Shown one piece after another: positions 1 through 9,793 of a stretch of DNA of 64,000 nucleotides (position 1 is its first letter; every line of letters starts with the position of its first letter). The position numbers were made by a program, and so were the translations under genes. This DNA comes from Deinandra increscens subsp. villosa (lineage: Eukaryota > Streptophyta > Magnoliopsida > Asterales > Asteraceae). Under the pieces are notes generated by a model, which did no database searches, was not told the DNA's origin, and saw only the letters and a list, made by a program, of their open reading frames with translations. The stretch is taken from assembly GCA_039602395.1 (NCBI GenBank), contig JBCNJP010000027.1, forward strand, positions 34,171,841 to 34,235,840, in the 5' to 3' direction.

Positions 1-1264
1 ACATGAAAAAGAGAGAATATGACGAAAAAGGTAACCCTTGGGAGTAAATCTCATACAAGGGCAACAGTAAGACTCGTCGGAAAGGTGCATACGTACCTTT
101 AACGAAAATAAATGATGAATGTTAGTAAATAGGTAGTTGAGAAACGGATGATAAAAATACAACACTATATGTGTTATTTCGATGATCTGGCTAACTATTA
201 GCACCGGTGTTACCCAATATGGACACTAATGTTAAGACATCTGACACCTAGATATCAAGTTTTATGCACAAGTGAGTAAGGTATCTCAGTGTACATTTTT
301 ATGAATGCTAATGCTAAATAAAATTGACATGTTCATCACAAAACCTTCATAAAAAACTTAATAAATATAAAATAGTAACTTAATGTAAAAAGATAAATAT
401 AAGCAAAACAAAATTTAATGGAAAATGTGAATTGTGGCAAATTCAGATAAGGTCAAATACCACATACGAGTTGTGTCAGGGAACTTTAATTCTTGATTTA
501 ATTTTTTATATTTTTTTTCATTTCTCTCGGAAATGACAAATGATAGTACAATATTATTATACATAATAATACATAATAAAATATACGGTACTCTTCTTCT
601 TCGCTTTTCACCTGCATCGCACCAGAGCGTTTCTTTCTTCACGCAGGTTAGAGATTTTGAACAAATTTTCAATGAATTTCAACTATTTTCACGTTTCTTA
701 CTTAGCTCTTACCACATATCACGAATATTTTGAAGGGTCCAAGTTCTAAAACACTTCTCAGTGAGAAACTTCTGATAACTAAAATCTTGCCAGCCGGAGG
801 GTCAACGGACCCTCTGGACCCTCATGTGATTCCACCGGTGCGTAAGCATATCTATCGTATCATCGGGTTGAAGGGCGTCGTCCATCTCGAGAGCGTCTGC
901 AACAACAAATCTGCATTTCATCACCAGGTGGTGTTGATCCGCCTCCCATTACAGGGTTTCGTTATGGTAAAAATAGAAGAAGATGGAAGATAGAAATGAA
1001 GAGTTCTTCTGTGTGTAAGCGAAAGAGATGGGGAATAGAAGGTGAGAGAGAGAGATGATTTGTCTGATAAAATAGTCTGACAATATTAAAGATGCCAAAA
1101 ATGACAGATATTTGGAGGAAGGAGAAATGTCAAAATTGCCCTTCAAGTGGGTAAAGGGCCAATGACACTTGTCAAAATTATGTTGGCTAAAGAAGGTTAT
1201 TTGGTTAGTGCTATAAGAATGAGTTATTATTTGTTCCCAATCCTATATATATATATAGGGTGAG
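1..1264. other. Intergenic, no recognised gene
   Basis: AT-rich DNA with no coding region I can recognise. The stretch from about 780 to 990 is clearly richer in GC than its surroundings and is open for 87 codons on the plus strand (730-993), but the translation resembles no family I know and the minus strand is also partly open. It may be a fragment of an old transposon or gene. Confidence 0.5.
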
Positions 1265-1441
1265 GTTCATTGTAGACACTTTCGCATGTGAAATAGCTCT
1301 TTTTCACATGTGAAAGTTTCTAATTAATGAGAAAAAAGAAAAAAAGAAAAAAGAAAATTAATCACAACCATTAGATCAAGAGATCTAATGGTGAAAAAGG
1401 GTGTCTACCTGTCTACACTTATGGGGGTGTCTACAATGAAC
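1265..1441. mobile_element. MITE-like element with 15-bp terminal inverted repeats
   Basis: GTTCATTGTAGACAC at 1265-1279 is the exact reverse complement of GTGTCTACAATGAAC at 1427-1441. Inside is a second hairpin around 1357-1392 (ACCATTAGATC paired with GATCTAATGGT). The 177-bp element has no coding capacity. It sits next to short TA repeats on both sides, consistent with insertion into a TA microsatellite. The superfamily is not assigned; a Helitron-like or other non-autonomous DNA element is possible. Confidence 0.65.
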
Positions 1442-1444
1442 TTT

Positions 1445-1448
1445 TCAC

Positions 1449-1497
<49 letters not shown>
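1445..1497. repeat. TA dinucleotide microsatellite
   Basis: About 24 TA units in a row just downstream of the 1265-1441 inverted-repeat element. Confidence 0.9.
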
Positions 1498-1500
<3 letters not shown>

Positions 1501-1949
1501 ATGATATAATATGATGAAATTTATCTACAAAACGAAAACAATAGTTTAAAATCAATTTAATTCCCCAAATGAGCTATTCTTCCCCCAAATATTAAACCCC
1601 AGTTCCGTCTTTGTAAACTTCCCAAAACCCAATCATTTTTCACAATTGTTTTTCACCAAATCGGAAATTGAATTCATCATCCAACACCTCTTTTAACGCC
1701 TCCGTCGAAACCATCACCGATAATATAAATGTTAAATTTTCCTATGGTAATTTATTATTTATAATCACGTCTGAGATTATTTCGATTTAAACATACCAAT
1801 AATTCATATCCACAACAGTCTCATTATAATAGTTTATATTTTTACCAGATTTCTTCGTGTCGAACCAGAGTAGCACGATTAACTCTATCAGTTACCTCTC
1901 TTGATGACAGTATATCAACGTGATCACTGCTATTTTACATAAGAAGCTA
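1498..1949. other. Intergenic, nothing recognised
   Basis: AT-rich sequence without a convincing open frame, repeat boundary or RNA gene. Confidence 0.5.
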
Positions 1950-1959
1950 AATAACAATT

Positions 1960-2659
1960 AGGGGTGTGCAAGAATCCAAAAAAACCGACTCGAAACCAAA
2001 ATAACCGAAAAAACCAAACCGAAAAAACCGAATCCAAATAGAAACCGACGGATTTGGATTGAACTTTTCTAAAATCCGAAATTTCGGATCGGTTTCGGTT
2101 TTAGCTAAAAAGAGAATCCGAAAAAACCGAACCGATCCATTTAATTATTGAAGGGTTTCAAATTTTTAAAATTTTTAATTATAATCATTAGGATCTTTGA
2201 GTTTTTCAGATTAGATCATTATGCAACTTTAATTTTTGTTTGAATGTCCTTTCAATGTTTGAGATTAGATTGTTAAAGATTTGTTTGATTTTGGATTGTT
2301 ATGCAACATTATGGATTCTTGAGTCTTTGATATTAGATCGTCAAAGATTTGTCTGACATTGGATCATTTTGCAACGTTATGGATTCTAAAGTTTTACTTT
2401 GAATGCTACTAGTAGTTAATTAATCTATAATTAAAAAGTAAGTAGACCCAAATTTAATACTATTAGTTTTTTTAACCCAAAAATTTATATGGATTTGAAT
2501 CCGAAAAAACCGAATCCAAACCGTAAAAAACCAAAAACCAAGATCCGTGAAACCGAAAAAAACCGAATCCGAATGGATTTGAAAATTATAAAATCCGAAG
2601 TTCGGTTTTGGATTCGGTTTTAGCCAAAATCCGATCCAAACCGATCCATGCACACCCCT
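1960..2659. mobile_element. Non-autonomous DNA transposon, MULE-like by its target duplication
   Basis: The element begins AGGGGTGTGCA and ends TGCACACCCCT, an 11-bp perfect terminal inverted repeat. It is flanked by the 10-bp direct repeat AATAACAATT at 1950-1959 and 2660-2669. A 9-11 bp duplication is typical of Mutator-like elements (hAT elements make 8 bp). The 700-bp body carries many CCGAAAAAACCGAATCC-like blocks on one arm and their complements on the other, so it could fold into a long imperfect hairpin. The 77-codon minus frame at 2420-2653 is low complexity and not a gene. Confidence 0.75.
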
Positions 2660-2669
2660 AATAACAATT

Positions 2670-3689
2670 ATTTCCAGCTTTTTTATGAAGGGGTATATTG
2701 GTCATTAAGTTAAAATACATTAAGAAAGGGGAAATATGCAAATTCTTTTATGGGTTGGATAAATATGCAATTAAGAATCATAATAGGGGGGAAATATGTA
2801 ATTCTCCCTGTATCTTAACAGGGTCATTTCAGAAATATATATAGGAACATCTAGTCAAAATAAAAATAACAAATTTTATGCCATTTAAAAAAACAGAGGA
2901 TTTGAAATTTTTTATTAAACGTTGAATATTCCAATTTTACCTAGTAGAGACAATAATTGCTCATGGGTGACGTTCTCATCGTCTTAAAACATTCACAGCC
3001 CGTTTGGTATAATTTATATGAGTGTAGTCCTTAAAATTTAAGGTTTAGTAGTAAGTGGTTGTGAGTCGAGGAGAAAAAAAAATATTGAAAATTTGTATAT
3101 TTAATAAAAAAAATGTGAATTCTGTAAAATTTGAGGTTTGGTTGTGAGTGGAAGAGAGAGAAAATTGTATTAAAATGTATTATTCAATAGTTGTTGTGAG
3201 TGGAAAATATAGAAAAATAATGATAAAAGTATAAATTAGAGTTAACTTCGCTTTTGGTCCCTAAGGTTTACACATTTTTAACACTTCTAATCCAATTTCA
3301 GAAATTATAACATTGTAAGGCCTAAACTTTTAATTTCTTAACACATTTGATCACTTTTTGAAATCCATCCAAAACCACCTTTAAAATCAGGTGCAATTTT
3401 GTCCAACTAATAATCTATATTTAAGAAAAAAAAAGAAAAAAAAGCTTAAATATCCTACCTAAAGCAACGATCTGTATATTAAAAAGAAAACCCTAATAGG
3501 CCCACACAACAAAGCCATCGATCTCCCCCTCCACTGATTCGATCTCTTTCCCATATTTCAAGTTCTTCGATCTTACAACTGACGGGATGGTGACACTAAC
3601 AACTGACGGGGGAGATCGACACTAACAATTTGTTTCTGTGTTCTTCTTATGGAATCAGTATTGAATTGTAACACTTCGGTTAATCCATT
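2670..3689. other. Intergenic with a dispersed repeat end
   Basis: No gene seen. The segment near 3240-3420 (starting GAGTTAACTTCGCTTTTGGT) is of the same kind as the sequence ending at about 60035 read in reverse. It looks like the end of a common dispersed non-coding repeat. Confidence 0.4.
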
Positions 3690-4728
3690 TGTAAATACCC
3701 GACCCGTTTCCTATCATGGTTGATAATCAATAAAGAATCATTTCACATTTTATATTATTATTTCATGTATTTCATGATTTAATCCTTTAATCACAATATT
3801 CGTAACATTCGATGTTTCAATTTATCACAAATAGAATCCCTAACTCGATCGTTTTTGTTATTTGTGCAAAACCGGAAAACTTTAGCATTTCAAACATATG
3901 TAATGCTTGTGGGTAATACTAGTCATACACACAAGTAAATATATGTAAGGTTTCGTAAAAGTTCGAGGTTTAAAACAAAAATAGCAAAAATACGAGTTTT
4001 CGTGCAATTTCGGTATTAACCGGGAGTTCGTATATTACAAAAATTCTCATTCTATTATTCCATGACATTATATTTAATGGATTCTATATCACAAATCAAT
4101 ATGGTGAATTATAATGAATTTTAGTGAATTTTAGTGAATTTTGATGATTTTTCATAATTTTTAACAAATAATATATAAATAAATATATATAAATTATATA
4201 TTTTATACCTCGTTAAACGTATCCCGAGCCTTATAAATCTTAAGAAAGTATTCTAATATCATGTTGAGTCTAAAACATTGATTACATCGAAGGATACAAA
4301 GCTAAAACACATAAAACAAAAGTTGAGGGACTAAAAGTGCAATTTATTGAAAGTTATAAAACGCACGTATCCGTATATCATCGAGCGTGTCCAAAGCCTT
4401 AGAAACTTTTATAAACATGTTTTATAATGATTCTGGTACATAAAATAACAGTTTCGGTAGAAGTCTGGGGCTTAAAATGTAAATATAAAGCTACAGGGAC
4501 CAAAACTGCCAAATCCCCAAAGATGGGCTCGCGTATCGCGAAGCCCTACCCTGGGGTTTGGCGCGATACCGCGAGCCGGCTAGCAGTGCAGAATTCGAGA
4601 TCAGCTCGAGTTTTCAGCCACGTATGCGACTTGTTGCCCAAGTTTGATCCAGATGACGATCGTTTTAACTTGATTAGTCACCTAGGACACCTGGAGAACC
4701 CTTAGGCGCAGCTAATACGTATAAATAG

Positions 4729-4740
4729 CCCCTCAATCCG
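4729..4740 (+). promoter_or_regulatory. TATA box of a probable LTR promoter
   Basis: TATAAATAG lies downstream of a GC-rich inverted repeat and upstream of a pyrimidine- and A-rich leader. It matches the plant TATA consensus. Activity is inferred only. Confidence 0.5.
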
Positions 4741-4899
4741 TCCATTTTTACTCACCAATTCACCAAATTCCTCAATAAACACACTAGAAAAACGCAGAAA
4801 CTTCATCCGCTCAATACGAGCTCCTCGTTTCGACTTTGAAGCTAGATTTCAGCAGTCAAGCTCCTCTAGGTATGATTAACAATAACCTCTTTCAGTTTT

Positions 4900-5546
4900 G
4901 TCAAATTCGAATTCTAAGTATGCTTTTTAAATTCATGTCAAAATTAGGGTTCTTGAGATAAAACTTTGATTTTGGGCAATTGGAAAGGTGTTAGGGTCTG
5001 AATTTTTGAGGGTTACTATGTTTTAACATATATTAAAGAACCCCTAAATCAATTTCATGTTATCTAATCATTTGGTATTTTATATAAAATTATGCCAAAA
5101 CTAGGGTTTTCGGGTCGTTGTTCTGCCAAAATTGGATAAACGGTGTTGAAATAAGGTTCTATAATTTTTTAAATATTATAATATATTATTATGAATAAAA
5201 CCCTAAGTTTGTTTCAAAATCTAATAAGTTTTAATATTTATTTATTATTTATGCTTAAATTAGGGTTTCGGGAAATTATTTTACAAAAAACCGGATAAAC
5301 AAGTGAAATTAGCGTTTAATGTTTTCAAGAATATCATTATATATTATTATGAATAAAACCTTAAGTTTATTTCAAAATCTAATGAGTTTTGATATATATT
5401 TGATAATTATGCTTAAATTAGGGTTTTCACGTCATTATTTTGTCAAAACTGGATAAACGACAATGAATTAAGGTTTTATATTTTCAAGAATATTATAATA
5501 TCATAATATGAATAAAACTCTAAGGTTGTTCCAAAATCTAATGAGT
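4900..5546. repeat. Tandem repeat of about 158 bp, truncated by a gap
   Basis: The landmark ATGAATAAAAC followed by a TTCAAAATCTAAT block starts at 5191, 5349 and 5508, giving periods of 158 and 159 bp. A linked block (AAATTAGGGTTT with GGATAAAC) recurs at the same spacing, and a more divergent unit precedes the first. The last unit runs straight into the N gap at 5547, so the real array is probably longer. Confidence 0.8.
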
Positions 5547-6046
5547 NNNNNNNNNNNNNNNNNNNNNNNNNNNNNNNNNNNNNNNNNNNNNNNNNNNNNN
5601 NNNNNNNNNNNNNNNNNNNNNNNNNNNNNNNNNNNNNNNNNNNNNNNNNNNNNNNNNNNNNNNNNNNNNNNNNNNNNNNNNNNNNNNNNNNNNNNNNNNN
5701 NNNNNNNNNNNNNNNNNNNNNNNNNNNNNNNNNNNNNNNNNNNNNNNNNNNNNNNNNNNNNNNNNNNNNNNNNNNNNNNNNNNNNNNNNNNNNNNNNNNN
5801 NNNNNNNNNNNNNNNNNNNNNNNNNNNNNNNNNNNNNNNNNNNNNNNNNNNNNNNNNNNNNNNNNNNNNNNNNNNNNNNNNNNNNNNNNNNNNNNNNNNN
5901 NNNNNNNNNNNNNNNNNNNNNNNNNNNNNNNNNNNNNNNNNNNNNNNNNNNNNNNNNNNNNNNNNNNNNNNNNNNNNNNNNNNNNNNNNNNNNNNNNNNN
6001 NNNNNNNNNNNNNNNNNNNNNNNNNNNNNNNNNNNNNNNNNNNNNN
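5547..6046. other. Assembly gap (500 N)
   Basis: Exactly 500 N, the usual placeholder length. It interrupts a tandem array, so collapse of repeats is the likely cause. Confidence 0.98.
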
Positions 6047-7289
6047 TAAAGATTAAAGCAAATACCGAATTGTTACAATCATTCAAACACACATCATAGC
6101 AAAAAGCGTCGAACGCTTAGATTGCTATCCCAAAAATAAAGAAAACCAAAAGTATAATGTTAACCAAACAAACCCTACATCTAGAAGGAAATCACCGGAA
6201 TTTAGCCTCTCATGGTTTGATTGATTGCAAAGATGATGATTTGATGCTCCATGGATGATTCTTCAATGATTCCTTGATGATTATGATGTTAAAATTGATC
6301 TTCTCCCTTGTTTTTCTCTCAAAAAATCGCCAAAAAGGAACCCTAGTTCGTCCCCCTTCGTCTGCCAAGAGTTTCCAATTGATTGGTCCCCCAAAAGTCT
6401 CCAAAAAACCCTTATTTACGATTTCAGCGCTGGCAGATTCGTAAGCTACGAATCTCAGTCAGCTTACGAATCTCAGAATCTGCCCAAAATATATTATTCC
6501 AGACCTGACAGATTCGTAGGCTACAAATCACTGTCAGCTTACGAATCTCAAATTCTGCCCAAACATCACTGTTTTCTTCATAACTTTCTCGTTTCAACTC
6601 CGTTTTCATCGCCGTTTTCGCTCACGTTCACGTATTTTCATCCTCTATATTGCTATCTTCAATGCCTCTCACTTCCACTTCATTGACTCTCTCCAAAGCA
6701 CGTCCACTTTCCATGATTTACCTACAAAACATCAACTTCTCATAGTCATTCAATTCTACACATATTAACACCTCATTGCACATAAGATTCAACATTTAAA
6801 TAGTTTCACAATCATTCCAAACCCATTCCGTCAAACATATAATGTAATGTTCCAAATTGCCCGATTGTTAAACCTGACCCGTTTTGCAGATTCATGAATT
6901 ACCGATTTGCAAGTTATTGCGAACTGGAGAAATTTTTGAGTGTTTATGCCCCAACTAATGGATTTAAATGATTTATAATCGTTTTTCGAAACCGGATACT
7001 TAATTTCAATCAATTGGAATCAAACTGGATTTCTCAATTTTGAAAGTAAAGCAATTTCTGGTTTTTACGCGATTCATCGTTTACTGGGAATCTCGTATAT
7101 GGCCATCATATGTCAATTTGGAAATTTTTATGAGCTTAATAATCAATTATCATGTCATGAGTCATAACACACTTGATCGAGCCGCGAATCGTTGGTGAAT
7201 TGCGTAAAATCGATACGTACGTCCAAACCGACCAAAATTGCCTAATTTGACATAATTTGTGCATTGTGTTGAGTTATGTGGAGTATTTA
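6047..7289 (-). mobile_element. Probable LTR fragment on the minus strand
   Basis: Non-coding. Read on the minus strand, a hairpin-rich block (6434-6563) is followed by a TATA-like GTAAATAAGGG near 6420 and then a leader-like stretch. This resembles an LTR promoter facing the gap. The TRIM at 7290 is inserted in it, and it resumes at 20386. Its own boundaries are not visible. Confidence 0.4.
6434..6563. repeat. Two 75-bp units, each with GTAAGCTAC-type hairpins
   Basis: Two copies start at 6434 and 6509 and each ends CTGCCCAAA. The first holds GATTCGTAAGCTACGAATC, an 8-bp stem with an AGC loop, plus another inverted copy (CAGCTTACGAATC) beside it. The second copy is diverged (GATTCGTAGGCTACAAATC). 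Confidence 0.8.
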
Positions 7290-7454
7290 TGTAACATCCC
7301 ACATTGGTGGGGAGGAGAACTAAGCATGCCTTTATAAGGGTGTGGATACCTCCCCCACCAAGACGCGTTTTAAATCCGTGAGGGGCGGATGCCTGAGGGC
7401 ATGCCGGCTGCCAAAGCGGACAATATCTTGGTGCGACGGGTCTGGGCTGTTACA
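7290..7454 (+). repeat. TRIM left LTR (165 bp)
   Basis: Starts TG and ends CA, and is repeated at 7522-7677 plus 20372-20380. It differs from its partner by one base in the CCTCCCCCACC / CCTCCCCAACC stretch. Confidence 0.93.
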
Positions 7455-7456
7455 GA

Positions 7457-7468
7457 TGGTATCAGAGC
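7457..7468 (+). other. TRIM primer-binding site (initiator tRNA-Met)
   Basis: TGGTATCAGAGC lies two bases after the left LTR. This is the standard plant retrotransposon site complementary to the 3' end of initiator tRNA-Met. Confidence 0.93.
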
Positions 7469-9793
7469 CGGTCGTCGGCCAGTGTGCCAGCGAGGACGCT
7501 GGTCCCCTAAGGGGGGAGGATTGTAACATCCCACATTGGTGGGGAGGAGAACTAAGCATGCCTTTATAAGGGTGTGGATACCTCCCCAACCAAGACGCGT
7601 TTTAAATCCGTGAGGGGCGGATGCCTGAGGGCATGCCGGCTGCCAAAGCGGACAATATCTTGGTGCGACGGGTCTGGTGTCACACCCCAATTTTCTTAAT
7701 TCAGCGGAAGTCTTACGTGGCGGTGTTCAAAGTTGGTAACCCATGCGTTTTAGTAACTAGTAATATAATAAAAGATAAAAACAACATTTTATTTATCAAT
7801 GGATAACATAGTCATCCATGTTACGGTCCCTTACATCATCATTACTAAAACGTTTACATTAAGTACAAAAGAGAACACACAACAACTTCGTCTTTGGTAT
7901 ACCGGGTCCATCTCTCAAGACAAGCATCATGTATCTAAAAAAAGGCATTAACAAACGGTGTCAACCAAAAGGTTGGTGAGTTCACAATTTAATTCCACAA
8001 TCACCGTATAGATCCCATGATTACATTTCCATTTATTCTTATTCTCTTGCCCACATTTCATTTCACTTTATACCAAATAATGAGTTTAGCGACAAGTATG
8101 GTTCATAAGCTAGCTAGACATTATGATGTACAATTAAACGTTAAGCTCTAAATCAACGCTAGACCAATGTTCGAAAGTATTTACCACCCTGTTGCGCGAC
8201 CAGAGCGACTGATCAGTGGTATGGGGGTCAACCCGATAGATCTATCAATACTTCTCACGCTTCTTTTAATGATTCTAGACGGCGGACTTATTGCACCATA
8301 CTTTTTGCAATTTTGCACCACACTCTTTGCAATTTTGGCCAGGCTCATCTTTTTATGAGCGTCCATACCATTACTTACGTATAATCATACCCACACATCC
8401 ATTTGTCAACTCAATTTTCCCAATTAACTTTATCCCACTTTAATTTAACTTTAGTGAAAACATGTATTAAAAGAGGGATTCGAGTGAACTCACCTTTGCT
8501 TGTAAGTACTAGCTTGGCTTCTAAATAAGCAAATTCAGGTATCTTGGTCCTATTTTTATTAGGATCATATTAGTTAGGCAATTCTACTTAACTAATGTGA
8601 CAAATTCTGAATTTTCAAACTATTCGAGCAAAATGACGATTTGCCCTTATTCGACTAATTCCAACACATAAAGCAAAAAGAACTAATCTTTATACATGAA
8701 ACTTTATGCTAAGGCTTAATATAAGTTGTTAAACTTAATTAACATTATTCCAAATATTTTAGCACTTATTTTCTAATTTTTCTCTATTTTATGCTTAATT
8801 ACCCGTTTTTACGGCTTTTTCGGTGACGGGTTTTATCCAATTTTTCTCCAATACTTAAGTTTCTATTTCCACATCATTTTTATATGTTTCTTAAACATTA
8901 TATATCTGTTCCAAGTCTTTTAGCTACTGATCTCAATTATTTTCCCATTTTATACCTTATTTTACTGATTTTACACGTTTTATTGCATTATTTTCATCAT
9001 TTTAAGGGTTCGGGTGCCATTTTCACCTAAGTTTTCAATTATTTTCACTTACTTTTGTTACTTACTGTCTAAAATAAGTTCACAAAATTTTCTATATTAT
9101 TTCTCCAATTTATTCTATTTTTAAGCATTTTTAGCTAATTTTAAGCATATAAATTCCATTTTAATTATTAAATAAATTCCAAAAATTCTAGAAAATTTTT
9201 ATAACTCATATTTACTGTTTACTAATATTCTTTTACTGACCAAACCAGATTTTTCGGGTTTTTAGGTATTTTTTACATTTTCCATCCATTTAATGCATTA
9301 AAGACTTCAAAAGTCATATTCTAATCATTACTTTTATTTCCATTTCTTTACTCCAAGTCTTTACTACAAGATTTGGTGACTTTTTACCATAAATGTTTCT
9401 GCCTTCATTTTAATTTTTATAATTTTTACCCAACATGAATATTACTCACATGTTTCTTCTTATAATTTTCCAAGTATTACATATTTATGGTGTACCACTC
9501 GTGTTTCCTCATAACCGACCATTATAGGCGGAATTACCATGAGAAATAGTCACGGGGTTTATCTTAGTGACAATCGTTACCGACCATGTAGGCGTCATTG
9601 ACGGCCATGAGGCGGATTTACTACAATTGTGACACTAGATCTTGTTTTTATTTAACATTTTTGTTCCAATCTTCAAGTATTTACATATGTATATACATAT
9701 ATATAAATTTTCGGATTTTTAATAAAATCCAAGGGTTTCATACCCTTATTTCATGTCTTCTTATATCATTATCACAAATTATAAGATCAAATA

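Larger units (their letters stand above)
3690..5546 (+). mobile_element. Probable LTR fragment with promoter, running into an assembly gap
   Basis: Non-coding. It may start TGTAAATACCCGACCC at 3690. It has a GC-rich inverted repeat near 4526-4577 (arms GGCTCGCGTATCGCG and CGCGATACCGCGAGCC), a TATA box at about 4730 (GTATAAATAGCCCC), then a leader followed by a roughly 158-bp tandem array. This order (U3, TATA, leader) fits a plant LTR read on the plus strand. No second LTR, PBS or coding domain is visible because the gap at 5547 cuts it off. Confidence 0.5.

Noticed and set aside
2420..2653. 77-codon minus-strand frame rich in Phe and Trp
   Set aside because: Low-complexity translation of CCGAA/AACCG repeats in the inverted-repeat transposon.
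5508..6092. Frames spanning the N gaps (also at 33294-33933 and 60307-60980)
   Set aside because: They consist almost wholly of undefined residues.
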